Virus record (IMG/VR): IMGVR_UViG_3300007963_000064
Span: 1 to 21,412 of that record
Origin: a virus
Direction: 5' to 3' (one strand)
Length of the DNA stretch: 21,412 bases
In this document: positions 6,175 to 14,371 of the stretch, one piece after another
How positions within the stretch are numbered: the first letter of the stretch is position 1
How the letters are laid out: every line of letters starts with the position of its first letter
Notes under the pieces: generated by a model
Databases searched by the model: none
Told to the model about the DNA's origin: nothing
Seen by the model: only the letters and a program-made list of their open reading frames with translations
Translations under genes and position numbers: made by a program

Positions 6175-8170
6175 CCTATTAAAAACGCAAGACAGCGACC
6201 TAATGGCGATGATTGCTCAGCGATACAGTCAAGCTGAGCAGTACACCAAGGAATGGCGCCGCGAGTCCCGTGAGATGTACGGAATGATTGCTGGCGACCA
6301 ATGGTCTGAAGAAGATCGGTTGAGGCTGATGGAGCAGCTGCGCCCAGCGGTAACCTTTAATGTTGCCGGAAAATATATTGATGCAATCGGGGGTTTGCAA
6401 ATTACAAACCGCCAAGAGATTAAATACCTTCCACGCCAGCTTGGAGAGGCCGGTGTTAATGAGCTGCTTACCGGGGCGGCAGATTGGGTCAGGGATGAGA
6501 GCGATGCCGAGGATGAAGAGTCCGAGATGTTTCTTGATATGCTCATTTGCGGGGAAGGCTGGACGGAAACGTCTATCAGCTTTGATAACAACCCGCAGGG
6601 TGAAATCGCCATCGAGCGCAGGGACCCCATGGAAATGTATGCGGATCCCCGCTCCAGAAAAAGGAATCGGAGGGACGCCAGATGGGTGATGCGGATTAGC
6701 CGCATGACAAAGCAAGACATCATAGACAGATGGGGAGAGAGCGCATACGACAACATGGGTGGAGACACCATGGGCATAGAGCCGGATCTGGATGAGATGC
6801 CGATCCATGTTGCTGACCAAGGCTACCGTTACCAAAATGACAACGCAGATTCTATTTATGTGGAGGGAACAACCCCGATTATTCAGTTTGAAACATACGA
6901 AATGGTGGATTCAGTATTTGTTCAAACTGAGCAGTTTGGTGGGAAGTCGTTTACTAAACCGCAATGGAAAAAATTAAAGGAAGTGCTTGATCGTAACGGA
7001 GTTGAATACCAAACCGAAAAAGCGAAACAAAAGCAGTACATAAGAATTTTTTGCGGGGGCGGCACGATTCTTCAAAAGGGGCTTAGCCCGTATCAGGAAG
7101 GCTTCACCTTCCAGAACGTAACGGGCAAACGCGACCGCAACCACAATGTATTCTATGGGATCGCCAGAAATCTGCGGGACCCGCAGATGTGGACAAACAA
7201 ACTTTTTTCTACAATTCTGGATGCCTTAGCCACTGGCTCGAAAGGCGGCTTGATGGCCGAGGAAGGCGCCTTCACGGACCCGGCTAGGGCTGAGGACCAA
7301 TGGGCCAGACCAGATTCAATAACTTGGGTAGAAGACGGCGCGATTACCCAAGGAAAGATAAAAGAAAAAGCACCAGCTACTTATCCCGCTGGGCTTGACC
7401 GGCTAATGACATTTGCTCTTAGCTCGCTACCAGAGGTCAGCGGAATCAACCTAGAGATTCTGGGGCTGGCTAATAAGGTGCAACCGGGGGTTGTGGAGAT
7501 GCAGCGAAAGCAAGCTGGTATGACCATGGTGGCGTGGGCCTTTGATTCAATGCGACGGTATTACAAAGACGCAGGCAGGCAGCTTGCCTATTACATTCGT
7601 GAATACATTGCAGATGGACGCCTAGCCAGAATTGCATCTCAAACCGGGCAGCAATACATCCCGCTGGTTAGAAGCGAACTAACAATGGAATACGACGTTA
7701 TTGTTGATGAGGCGCCGACGTCTGCCAATGTGAAGGAGCGAGTGTGGGGAACATTGCAATCACTTCTACCCGGACTATTGCAAATGGGCTTTCCCATTCC
7801 GCCGGAAATTCTGGACTTCTCACCGCTGCCTGAAGACTTGGCTAACCGCTGGAAAGAGCTACTTAACCAAGGGCCTTCTCCTCAGCAGCAACAGCAAGCC
7901 CAGATTTTCCAAGCTGATAAGATGGCAGAGATCAAGAAAGATGAGTCTATTGCCATGCTAAATACAGCCAAAGCGCAAAAAACAATGGCCGAAATGGGCG
8001 TAGATCAGCAAGGAAGGGTATCAAGGGATGCGGCGCTTAACTTGCGGGACCAGTCAGAAGTTGAACTTAATTTAGCGAAGACGCAGAAAACGCAAGCCGA
8101 AACAGGCGAGGTCGTCGAGAAGATAAGGCAGACCGCAGCGAAAACAGGAAAAATAGTATCAGGAATGTAA
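6167..8170 (+). CDS. Portal protein, P22-type
   Basis: 667 aa, close to the size of P22 gp1. GTG start at 6167 with CGGAG 8 bases upstream, overlapping the terL stop. The N-terminus has the helical YSQAEQYTKEWRRESREMY segment and the AGDQW motif. After that come RPAVTFNVAGKYID and ITNRQEIKYLPR, all characteristic of P22-like portals, with later DPRS and the long crown region. The C-terminus is Gln-rich (QQQQQ near residue 575) followed by helical repeats (LNTAKAQKT; LNLAKTQKT). The dodecameric portal is the DNA entry channel and attachment point of the tail. Its place between terL and scaffold agrees. Confidence 0.92.
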   Translation: MPDLLKTQDSDLMAMIAQRYSQAEQYTKEWRRESREMYGMIAGDQWSEEDRLRLMEQLRPAVTFNVAGKYIDAIGGLQITNRQEIKYLPRQLGEAGVNELLTGAADWVRDESDAEDEESEMFLDMLICGEGWTETSISFDNNPQGEIAIERRDPMEMYADPRSRKRNRRDARWVMRISRMTKQDIIDRWGESAYDNMGGDTMGIEPDLDEMPIHVADQGYRYQNDNADSIYVEGTTPIIQFETYEMVDSVFVQTEQFGGKSFTKPQWKKLKEVLDRNGVEYQTEKAKQKQYIRIFCGGGTILQKGLSPYQEGFTFQNVTGKRDRNHNVFYGIARNLRDPQMWTNKLFSTILDALATGSKGGLMAEEGAFTDPARAEDQWARPDSITWVEDGAITQGKIKEKAPATYPAGLDRLMTFALSSLPEVSGINLEILGLANKVQPGVVEMQRKQAGMTMVAWAFDSMRRYYKDAGRQLAYYIREYIADGRLARIASQTGQQYIPLVRSELTMEYDVIVDEAPTSANVKERVWGTLQSLLPGLLQMGFPIPPEILDFSPLPEDLANRWKELLNQGPSPQQQQQAQIFQADKMAEIKKDESIAMLNTAKAQKTMAEMGVDQQGRVSRDAALNLRDQSEVELNLAKTQKTQAETGEVVEKIRQTAAKTGKIVSGM

Positions 8171-8180
8171 GGGAGCAAAA

Positions 8181-9131
8181 ATGTCGGAAGAGAATCAAGA
8201 GCAACCTCAAGACGAGTGGATTGAGGGGTTAACCGGGTCACGCGATGCTGAGCCCGACGAGGAGCTTGTGGATGCGCAGGCTCGCGCTGCTGAACCTACT
8301 GAAGATGTGCCAGCAGAAGAGGCGCAGCCAGAAGAAACGCAGAATCAAGCAGCAGAGGAAACGGAAAAAGAAGCGGGCAAAATTCCCGTGTCTGTCTTAA
8401 CCGAAGAGCGCAATAAGTTTCAGGCGCGTATTGGTGCATTAGAGGGCCGCATAAACCAGCTTGGCCAAGAGAACACGCGCTATCAATCGCTAGCTGAAGA
8501 GATCCGGGCGCTAAAGCAGGCTAAAGAATCTGTGTCGGCGCAGCCAGAACCAGACTATCTGGAAGACCCCAAGGCTTATATCGACCAAAAGGTCGGTACA
8601 ACCTTGGATCAGTTGCGCAATGTACAGGAAACTGTAGAGCAAACAACTGAGTCTGTGGGTGCGCAAAGTAGCGCTATGCAACAACAGCAGCAGATACAGG
8701 CTATCCAAAGAATGGCTGGTTCAGCAGAAGAGGCATTTGCACAAACTAAAAGCGATTATTGGGAGGCATTGGATTATGCGAGGAACGCAAGGAATGGGCA
8801 GTTAAAACTTGCCTTTCCTGACGGTACGCCAGCTCAGCTGGCAGAGCATATACGCGCAGAAGAGTTCGCTACTGCCGCACAAATTTTGCAACAAGGCAGG
8901 AATCCAGCTGAATTTGCCTATGAGTATGCAAAGAGTTTGGGGTATACTCCGGGGCAAGCGCAGGAGGATCCGGCGGTAAAAAGAGATATTGCTGCGGTCA
9001 GGGAAAGTGTGGCAGTTCCAAAGACTGACGCGCAAGGACTTGGCTCTCCGGGGGCTTCGTCAGAACTTGATGGCTTGTTAAACATGGAGCCAGATGAGTT
9101 CGATCAAGCGCTTAAAGAAGTTTTTAATTAG
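8181..9131 (+). CDS. Capsid scaffolding protein
   Basis: 316 aa. ATG 8181 follows AAGGGAGCAAAA, a good ribosome site. The first 65 residues are very acidic and disordered (Glu/Asp/Gln/Ala/Pro). A coiled coil follows (NKFQARIGALEGRINQLG to about 115), then more Gln-rich helix and a C-terminus ending in FDQALKEVFN. This composition, and the position between portal and capsid, matches phage scaffolds such as P22 gp8, which guide prohead assembly and leave before packaging. The call is from composition and context; sequence similarity to a given scaffold was not tested. Confidence 0.8.
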   Translation: MSEENQEQPQDEWIEGLTGSRDAEPDEELVDAQARAAEPTEDVPAEEAQPEETQNQAAEETEKEAGKIPVSVLTEERNKFQARIGALEGRINQLGQENTRYQSLAEEIRALKQAKESVSAQPEPDYLEDPKAYIDQKVGTTLDQLRNVQETVEQTTESVGAQSSAMQQQQQIQAIQRMAGSAEEAFAQTKSDYWEALDYARNARNGQLKLAFPDGTPAQLAEHIRAEEFATAAQILQQGRNPAEFAYEYAKSLGYTPGQAQEDPAVKRDIAAVRESVAVPKTDAQGLGSPGASSELDGLLNMEPDEFDQALKEVFN

Positions 9132-9176
9132 TTCGGATGGTCGCCGCATTGCGGGCGTTTCGGTTCGATGGTCCGA
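9131..9176 (+). repeat. Hairpin flanked by near-identical direct repeats
   Basis: In the 123-base gap between scaffold and capsid. CGCCGC (9142-9147) and GCGGGCG (9151-9157, one bulged G) form a stem with a 3-base loop, followed by TTT. It is flanked by GTTCGGATGGTC (9131-9142) and GTTCGATGGTC (9163-9173). TCGGA (9133-9137) and TCCGA (9172-9176) could add an outer stem. It may be an RNA processing or attenuation element setting the capsid to scaffold ratio. The T-run is too short for a strong terminator. Confidence 0.4.
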
Positions 9177-9254
9177 TAACCATTGCTGCGTAGGCACTTA
9201 CGATACAGTGCGACACAATTCGTTTTTTGACACTTTTATCGAGAGGATTTAGGT

Positions 9255-10334
9255 ATGGCTACTACTGACTTCGGTGTCAATCATCCGATGGCGGTCAAAC
9301 ACTGGTCTGCCGATTTGATGAAGGAGGCTTTGAAACGGACGTATGCGTTACAGTTTATGTCCAAAGGCAAAGATTCCATCGTTCAAATCAAGACTGAGCT
9401 AAACAAGAACGCGGGAGATCGCGTTCGGTTTGGACTTAGGATGCAGCTGACTGGTGACGGTATCGCTGGAGATGGCACCCTAGAGGGCAATGAAGAAGCA
9501 CTGTCGATTTACACCGACAATGTTTTCATTGACCAACTCCGTCAAGCTGTGCGCAGTGAAGGAAAGATGTCTGAACAACGCGTCCCGTTTTCCGTCAGGG
9601 CAGAAGCCCGCGACGGACTCGCCGATTGGTGGGCGGCTCGCATTGACGCAGGCTTCTTTAATCAGCTGGGCGGCAGCACGAGGGAATCAACTGTATACAC
9701 TGGTATGCAAGCTGCAACTGAGCCTGATGCTGACCATGTGATTTTCCATTCACAAGCAGCTGGCTCTGCTCATGCAAATGAGGGGCAGATTTCAGCCGGA
9801 GATACATTTGACCTGTCGGTCATTGATGCTTGCCGCGAACAGGCGACTGTGGGTTCACCGAACCCGATTCGTCCACTTCGTTTGCGAGGCGATGACTATT
9901 ACTGCATGTTCCTGCACCCTTACCAAGTTTACGACCTGCGAACGAATACCACCACTGGACAGTGGCTGGATATTCAGAAAGCAGCAATGAACGGCGGTCG
10001 AGTGCTAAAGAACCCAATCTTTACGGGTTCGCTGGGCATGTACAACAATGTGATCCTGCATGAAAGCACGAGGGTTCCTCCGGGTTCTGTTAGTGCTTCC
10101 AACGCAAGTGGGGTGGCTGTAAGGCGAGCAATCTTTGCTGGTGCGCAAGGTGGCGCAGTAGCATTCGGGCGCAAGTCTGGACGCAATACTTACACTTGGC
10201 GGGAGGAAATGTTCGACTACGGCAACCAACTGGGTGTCGCGGCGGGCTCAATCTGGGGCTTGAAGAAGACAGTTTTCAATGGCTCCGACTTTGCAACCAT
10301 TGTCGTTTCCACGGCAGCGGCTTCGCATAGTTAA
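9255..10334 (+). CDS. Major capsid protein, N4-gp56 family
   Basis: 359 aa, the usual length for this HK97-fold group. Hallmarks in order: MAVKHWSADLMKEAL (about 11-25), FGLRMQLTGDGIAGD with LEGNEEAL (59-83), IDQLRQAVRSEGKMSEQRVPFSVR (92-115), LADWWAARID (121-130) and the C-terminal YNNVILHES strand region. It forms the icosahedral shell. ATG 9255 follows AGAGGA at about 7 bases. A TTGACA at 9227-9232 has no -10 box in reach of a sensible start site, so transcription likely comes from upstream. It is followed by the putative decoration gene and a terminator, as usual for the most expressed head genes. Confidence 0.92.
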   Translation: MATTDFGVNHPMAVKHWSADLMKEALKRTYALQFMSKGKDSIVQIKTELNKNAGDRVRFGLRMQLTGDGIAGDGTLEGNEEALSIYTDNVFIDQLRQAVRSEGKMSEQRVPFSVRAEARDGLADWWAARIDAGFFNQLGGSTRESTVYTGMQAATEPDADHVIFHSQAAGSAHANEGQISAGDTFDLSVIDACREQATVGSPNPIRPLRLRGDDYYCMFLHPYQVYDLRTNTTTGQWLDIQKAAMNGGRVLKNPIFTGSLGMYNNVILHESTRVPPGSVSASNASGVAVRRAIFAGAQGGAVAFGRKSGRNTYTWREEMFDYGNQLGVAAGSIWGLKKTVFNGSDFATIVVSTAAASHS

Positions 10335-10351
10335 TCGAGGAGGATAATCTA

Positions 10352-10774
10352 ATGGCGACTTATGAAGCAGATAAAGCCAAGTCAGGTGTCCAGCCTCGTG
10401 AGATTGAGACTGGAGCTAACGTAGTTCGGGCAAGTTACGTTTCAGAAGTAACTCACGCAGCAGCAGACGTTATTCAGTGCGTTAAGGTTCCGTCTGGAGC
10501 AATCATTGATAGCGTGGTTTATGCGGCCCCAATTTCGGGGTCTGCGCCAGCGCAAATGATGTGCCAAATAGGTGACGGGGATGACCCCAACCGATTTGGT
10601 AGCTCCACTTTAAGCTCGGTTGCATTTACTGGCAATTTGGCTTTGGGCTACCAATACTCACTTAGCGATGCAGCTGATCCATTCTATGACACCATAGATG
10701 TAACAATTGACGCTGGTGCGTTGACTGTTTCTCAAGGGTTTGTTTTGATCGTGACTTACCACTGTGATGACTAG
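10352..10774 (+). CDS. Probable head decoration/stabilisation protein
   Basis: 140 aa. ATG 10352 has an excellent ribosome site (CGAGGAGGATAA), implying high expression. The protein is beta-rich with many Ser/Ala/Gly/Val and has a C-terminal strand GFVLIVTYHCDD. An N-terminal extended segment is rich in charged residues. No signal or membrane segment. Its place right after the capsid gene and before a strong terminator is where small capsid-binding decoration proteins are encoded in N4-gp56-type phages. Function is therefore inferred from context. It could instead be another minor structural protein. Confidence 0.65.
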   Translation: MATYEADKAKSGVQPREIETGANVVRASYVSEVTHAAADVIQCVKVPSGAIIDSVVYAAPISGSAPAQMMCQIGDGDDPNRFGSSTLSSVAFTGNLALGYQYSLSDAADPFYDTIDVTIDAGALTVSQGFVLIVTYHCDD

Positions 10775-10781
10775 GTAACAC

Positions 10782-10811
10782 CGGGGGGTCTTTCGGGGCC
10801 CCCCGTTTTTT
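10782..10811 (+). terminator. Rho-independent terminator after capsid genes
   Basis: CGGGGGG (10782-10788) pairs with CCCCCCG (10799-10805), with a 10-base loop that can pair further inside, followed directly by six T (10806-10811). It ends the head transcript 7 bases after the decoration stop. The next start codon is only 12 bases beyond, so later genes need read-through of this site. Confidence 0.9.
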
Positions 10812-10823
10812 AAGGGAGCAAGT

Positions 10824-12275
10824 ATGGCTGTAGAAGTCGGGCTTCACGCCATTGTGGAGCAAATAGCGGATTCAATAACCTCAGAAAACACTGAGTTAAC
10901 TGAGCGGCTGATCTGGCCAGCACTCGATCAATTTCCTTTTGTTCCCCAGCTTTGGTATCACGCGGGCAATCATTTATTTAGTATTGGCAAACTAACATTG
11001 GCGGCGGTTGCTTATGAAAAAGCAATTGACCTAGAACCTAATGCCGTTTGCTATGCCAATCTAGGCGCCTCCTATCGCCAGCTAAATCGGGCCGATGATG
11101 CTCTAAGAGTATTAACCCAGTCAGTTGAAATTGACCCCGAAAGCAAGTCGGCATGGACGAACCTAGCTGCTTGCTACATTAATGAGGGAACCCCGGAGAT
11201 CGGGCTTGAACACGCCAACAAAGCGCTGGCAATTGATCCAACCTTTAACCGGGCCCAATGGAACGCGGGCCTTTGTCACTTGGAGCTGGGAAATTTTCGT
11301 AAAGGCTTTGAGTTTTACGAGGCCGGGTTGGACCATGATCGAATTTTGCGAAGCTATGGCAACGCCAAGTACCTGACCGACCCCGTACACCAGAACGTAA
11401 AAGGCAAGAACATCAAGCTGATTGTCTATGGCGAACAAGGGATCGGTGATGAGCTTATGTATGCCAGCATGTTGTTTGATGTCTGCAAGGACTACGACGT
11501 CATCTGGGATCACCACCCGCGTTTAGGATCTTTTTACAAAGCGGCATTTCCCTATCTTGAAACACACCCCACGCGCAAAGACGACCCAGCGGAGGCGCCG
11601 TGGGTCAAGAGAACCTTCGCGCCTTATTTTATTTCTATAGCCGACCTCGGCAAATGGTACAGGCCAAGCAGGAACGCCTTTAGCAAAGCGTGGCAAGAGC
11701 ATGGTCCTTTTTATAGCCCAGACCCGAAGCTGACAGAGCAGTACAGGTGCGGCTTAATGGCCATGGCTGGCGGTAAAAAAATTATCGGCATTTCAACTAG
11801 GGGCGGCGTATTAAAGACTAACAGGTTTTATCGTTCGGTTAAGCCCGACCACCTAGATGATCTGCTTCAGGATGAACGCTATCACTTTGTAAATTTAGAT
11901 TATGAAGAGGTGGACGTCATGGTAAACGAGATGAACACAAAGCGACCGGGCTCTGTAAGCTATTGGCGCTCAATTAATCATCATTTTAATTACAAACACA
12001 CGGCAGCATTAATAGCGGCTACTGACGCCTTTGTAACGGTTTGCCAGTCGGCGGCGCATCTTTCGGCAGCTATGGGGCACCCAACAGCTGTGCTAACACC
12101 CAAGCGGCCAGCATGGAGGTACGGATTAAAAGGCAAGCGGTGGTATTGGTATCCATCTAAAAACGTATCTTTATTCAGGGCGCCAGAAGATGGCGCGTGG
12201 GATGAGCCGGTTGCAAATGTAAAGGATTGGCTGGAAAAGATCCTGCACCGCAAACAGGAGAAAAAAAATGCGTAG
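10824..12275 (+). CDS. TPR protein with GT-B/heptosyltransferase-like glycosyltransferase domain
   Basis: 483 aa. ATG 10824 follows AAGGGAGCAAGT. Residues about 40-170 are four TPR-like helical pairs (AAVAYEKAIDLEPN; DALRVLTQSVEIDPES; GLEHANKALAIDPT; FRKGFEFYEAGL). From 195 on there is a GT-B-like fold: YGEQGIGDELMYAS (202-215) matches the first motif of TPR-linked GT9/GT41-like enzymes. A later D-A-F-V-T-V-C-Q-S-A-A-H-L segment (401-413) with MGHPTAVLTP resembles the nucleotide-sugar site of the C-terminal lobe. It likely transfers a sugar to a protein or glycan. It is the first gene of the coupled cassette and overlaps the methyltransferase by 8 bases. Substrate not readable. Confidence 0.8.
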   Translation: MAVEVGLHAIVEQIADSITSENTELTERLIWPALDQFPFVPQLWYHAGNHLFSIGKLTLAAVAYEKAIDLEPNAVCYANLGASYRQLNRADDALRVLTQSVEIDPESKSAWTNLAACYINEGTPEIGLEHANKALAIDPTFNRAQWNAGLCHLELGNFRKGFEFYEAGLDHDRILRSYGNAKYLTDPVHQNVKGKNIKLIVYGEQGIGDELMYASMLFDVCKDYDVIWDHHPRLGSFYKAAFPYLETHPTRKDDPAEAPWVKRTFAPYFISIADLGKWYRPSRNAFSKAWQEHGPFYSPDPKLTEQYRCGLMAMAGGKKIIGISTRGGVLKTNRFYRSVKPDHLDDLLQDERYHFVNLDYEEVDVMVNEMNTKRPGSVSYWRSINHHFNYKHTAALIAATDAFVTVCQSAAHLSAAMGHPTAVLTPKRPAWRYGLKGKRWYWYPSKNVSLFRAPEDGAWDEPVANVKDWLEKILHRKQEKKNA

Positions 12276-12789
12276 GTGGGATGTTTTAGCGGCGATGATA
12301 CACGCGGAGGGTTTCACAAAATTTGTAGAAGTCGGAACAAAAGAGGGACGAACGACCGCGCACATATTGCAAGAGTGCCCAAACGTGCAGGTTACAGCGC
12401 TTGACCCTTGGTGCGAAATGCCCTCCCAGCGGCCAGTGTCAGGCGGTGAGGTATATAACCAGTGGGACTTTGATGCAATCGAAAGCAGCTTCTGGGAAAG
12501 GGTGGATCCTTGGAAGGACCGACTGACTTTCCTGCGGCGCACCAGTGAAGAAGCGGCACCTGCTGTAGACGATGGCTCGCAGGATCTTGTGTTTATTGAT
12601 GCAGCGCACGATTACGACAGCGTTAAGCAAGACATTGAGCTGTGGATTCCAAAGGTAAGAAATGGCGGCATCTTGGCGGGCCATGACTTCCAGCACTCAT
12701 TTCCGACAGTCATGGATGCGGTGGCTGATTCTTTTAATTTAATGTTTGTCGAGGTTATGCCTGACAGCGTTTGGTGGGTGAGATGTTAA
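12268..12789 (+). CDS. Class I SAM-dependent methyltransferase
   Basis: 173 aa, a short Rossmann methyltransferase. FVEVGTKEGRTT (19-30) is the glycine-rich SAM loop. ALDPW carries the acidic residue after strand 2 (D46). DLVFIDAAHDYDSVKQDIELW (106-126) and GGILAGHDF (133-141) match the Methyltransf_24-type methyltransferases that act on sugars or small hydroxyl groups in surface-glycan clusters. ATG 12268 has CAGGAG upstream and overlaps the previous gene by 8 bases. Placed between glycosyltransferases, it probably methylates a sugar made or moved by its neighbours (inference). Confidence 0.85.
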   Translation: MRRWDVLAAMIHAEGFTKFVEVGTKEGRTTAHILQECPNVQVTALDPWCEMPSQRPVSGGEVYNQWDFDAIESSFWERVDPWKDRLTFLRRTSEEAAPAVDDGSQDLVFIDAAHDYDSVKQDIELWIPKVRNGGILAGHDFQHSFPTVMDAVADSFNLMFVEVMPDSVWWVRC

Positions 12790-13514
12790 ATGTTGTTTAC
12801 TGGGTGAGAGGGGAAGAATACGCGGGGCTGGCAGTTCGTAGTGCGGAAACAATGAAGCGCGTATACGACGGCGCTAAAATAATAATTTACGCTGACCAAG
12901 AATGGCCGGTGTTTGCAGGCGGCAGCGTTGACGAAGTTATCTGTCTCCCCATACAAAAGATGATGCCGCACATGATTGCCAACGTGCATTGTCAAGTGCA
13001 TTACGTTGTCAACAAGGGCTTTGACCGGCTCACTCTGTTTTGTGACGCCGATGTACTGGCGGTTAAAAAGGCCGATCTGTCCCTGCTGACCCAAGACCTG
13101 ATAGTGACCAAGCGGGACCATGTGTATCTGGATGAAAACGGGGAAAAGTTAGTAGGGGTTGCAAGGCCAATGCCATACAACTATGGCGTCTTATTAGCCA
13201 ACCCGACGATGGAAGCGAAAGAAATTTTTATCTGGATGCGCGAACGCTTGGTAAAAATGGGCAGCCATTTGCAAGACTGGTACGGCAACCAATGGGCGCT
13301 AAGGGAATTGGTTGGTGGCTCTATGGATGAGCAGGCGCCACGAGAGGTTAAACGCGCCATGGCGTGGGGCCCCGTGTCGATCAAGGTTGAGGACTGTTCG
13401 ATGTGGAATTACCTGCCGCATGATGATGAGCCTATTAACAACAAATACTTTGTTCATGTTAAGGGGGGCGACAAGGTGCGCTTTCATGAAATCGCAGATG
13501 AGTTAGCAGCATAA
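12783..13514 (+). CDS. GT-A-like glycosyltransferase
   Basis: 243 aa from ATG 12783, which overlaps the methyltransferase stop by 7 bases; an in-frame TTG at 12771 is less likely. The N-terminal strand NVVYWVRGEEYAGLAVRSAETM and the A-K-I-I-I-Y-A-D strand fit a nucleotide-diphospho-sugar transferase fold. LTLFCDADVL gives a DxD metal/sugar-nucleotide motif (D88, D90). Downstream are NYGVLLANP and QDWYGNQWALRE, where acceptor residues usually lie. No membrane segment. Donor and acceptor unknown. It is joined by TAATG to the next glycosyltransferase. Confidence 0.72.
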   Translation: MLNVVYWVRGEEYAGLAVRSAETMKRVYDGAKIIIYADQEWPVFAGGSVDEVICLPIQKMMPHMIANVHCQVHYVVNKGFDRLTLFCDADVLAVKKADLSLLTQDLIVTKRDHVYLDENGEKLVGVARPMPYNYGVLLANPTMEAKEIFIWMRERLVKMGSHLQDWYGNQWALRELVGGSMDEQAPREVKRAMAWGPVSIKVEDCSMWNYLPHDDEPINNKYFVHVKGGDKVRFHEIADELAA

Positions 13515-14323
13515 TGTTTGACTTACCAAGAATCTTTATCGGGTACGATAAAAAAGAGCGCATTGCATGGCATGTGCTTGCGCACAGCATCATAGAAAGA
13601 AGCTCGGTTCCGGTGCTGATTTCGCCCATAGGTAACGAAACCATGGGGCCCGCCCTATGGGACAGGCCACGCGGCGAGAAAGACTCGACTGACTTTAGCA
13701 ATGCTAGGTGGATGATTCCTCATCTTTGTAACTACGAGGGGTTTGCCATCTTTATGGATTGCGACATGGTTTGTGATGGGGACATTGCCGAATTGTGGGA
13801 TCAGCGCAATTCAGACAAGGCTCTCGTATGCAGGAAGCACAACCACAAAGTAGTCGATGGAGAGCGGAAGTTTTTAGGCGGCGTACAGGCCGCCTATGAC
13901 AGAAAAAACTGGTCATCACTGATGGTGATTTCCTGTGCCCACCGATACTGGAAAAGCATTGATCCAGAGGAGGGCTCCGGCTTGGATCTGCATAAATTCA
14001 AGGGGCTGCCGGACAACAAGATTGGGGCGCTAAGCGGCTCGTGGAATGAATTACTAAAACCGGGCGAGGTGAATCCGCAAGAGTTTTACCCAAGCCTGTC
14101 GCATTTTACTTGGGGTGGGCCATGGCATGGCTGGACTAAATACTGGCAGACCGAACTGTGGACGCGGGAACTTTCTGATATGCTTGGCGGGGACAATCCC
14201 TGCGCGTATGTCAACGTGGGGTATGATGAGCGGGGAGTGTATATAGGAGGCGCTTTTCATGTACGGGCACAAGATGCACAAGCGGAAGCAGAGCAAGAAA
14301 CAAGGTCACGCGAAAGGGAGTAA
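13514..14323 (+). CDS. GT8-like glycosyltransferase
   Basis: 269 aa. ATG 13514 overlaps the upstream stop by one base (TAATG). IFIGYDKKERIAWHVLAHSI at the N-terminus, the segment STDFSNARWMIPHLC and IFMDCDMVCDGDIAELW give a DxD motif (D82, D84). A C-terminal HFTWGGPWH supplies the extra metal-ligand His region seen in GT8-like enzymes. This type is frequent in phages and in LPS/capsule clusters. The C-terminal 20 residues are Glu/Arg/Gln-rich and overlap the next microprotein gene. The substrate is unknown. Confidence 0.82.
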   Translation: MFDLPRIFIGYDKKERIAWHVLAHSIIERSSVPVLISPIGNETMGPALWDRPRGEKDSTDFSNARWMIPHLCNYEGFAIFMDCDMVCDGDIAELWDQRNSDKALVCRKHNHKVVDGERKFLGGVQAAYDRKNWSSLMVISCAHRYWKSIDPEEGSGLDLHKFKGLPDNKIGALSGSWNELLKPGEVNPQEFYPSLSHFTWGGPWHGWTKYWQTELWTRELSDMLGGDNPCAYVNVGYDERGVYIGGAFHVRAQDAQAEAEQETRSRERE

Positions 14324-14357
14324 AAAGAAAAAGCGCGGGTTTGGACAGCTATATTAA
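14259..14357 (+). CDS. 32-aa very basic microprotein
   Basis: Starts inside the end of the GT8-like gene (65-base overlap, other frame) and has one of the best ribosome sites of the window: AGGAGG at 14245-14250, 8 bases before ATG 14259. The product has 12 Lys/Arg and 3 His, no acidic residue, and ends RGFGQLY. It is probably a nucleic-acid- or phosphate-binding peptide, or a virion component packed with DNA, but nothing proves this. The RGFGQ motif returns at the end of the next small protein. Confidence 0.65.
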   Translation: MYGHKMHKRKQSKKQGHAKGSKKKKRGFGQLY

Positions 14358-14371
14358 GAGTTGGGGTTGTT

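Noticed and set aside
6200-6835. Long - strand open frame (211 aa) opposite the portal gene
   Set aside because: Shadow of the portal coding sequence, which has clear P22-portal motifs; no ribosome site.
9227-9256. TTGACA as a capsid promoter
   Set aside because: A -10 box at the right distance would fall on the capsid start codon and no TATAAT-like hexamer is there.
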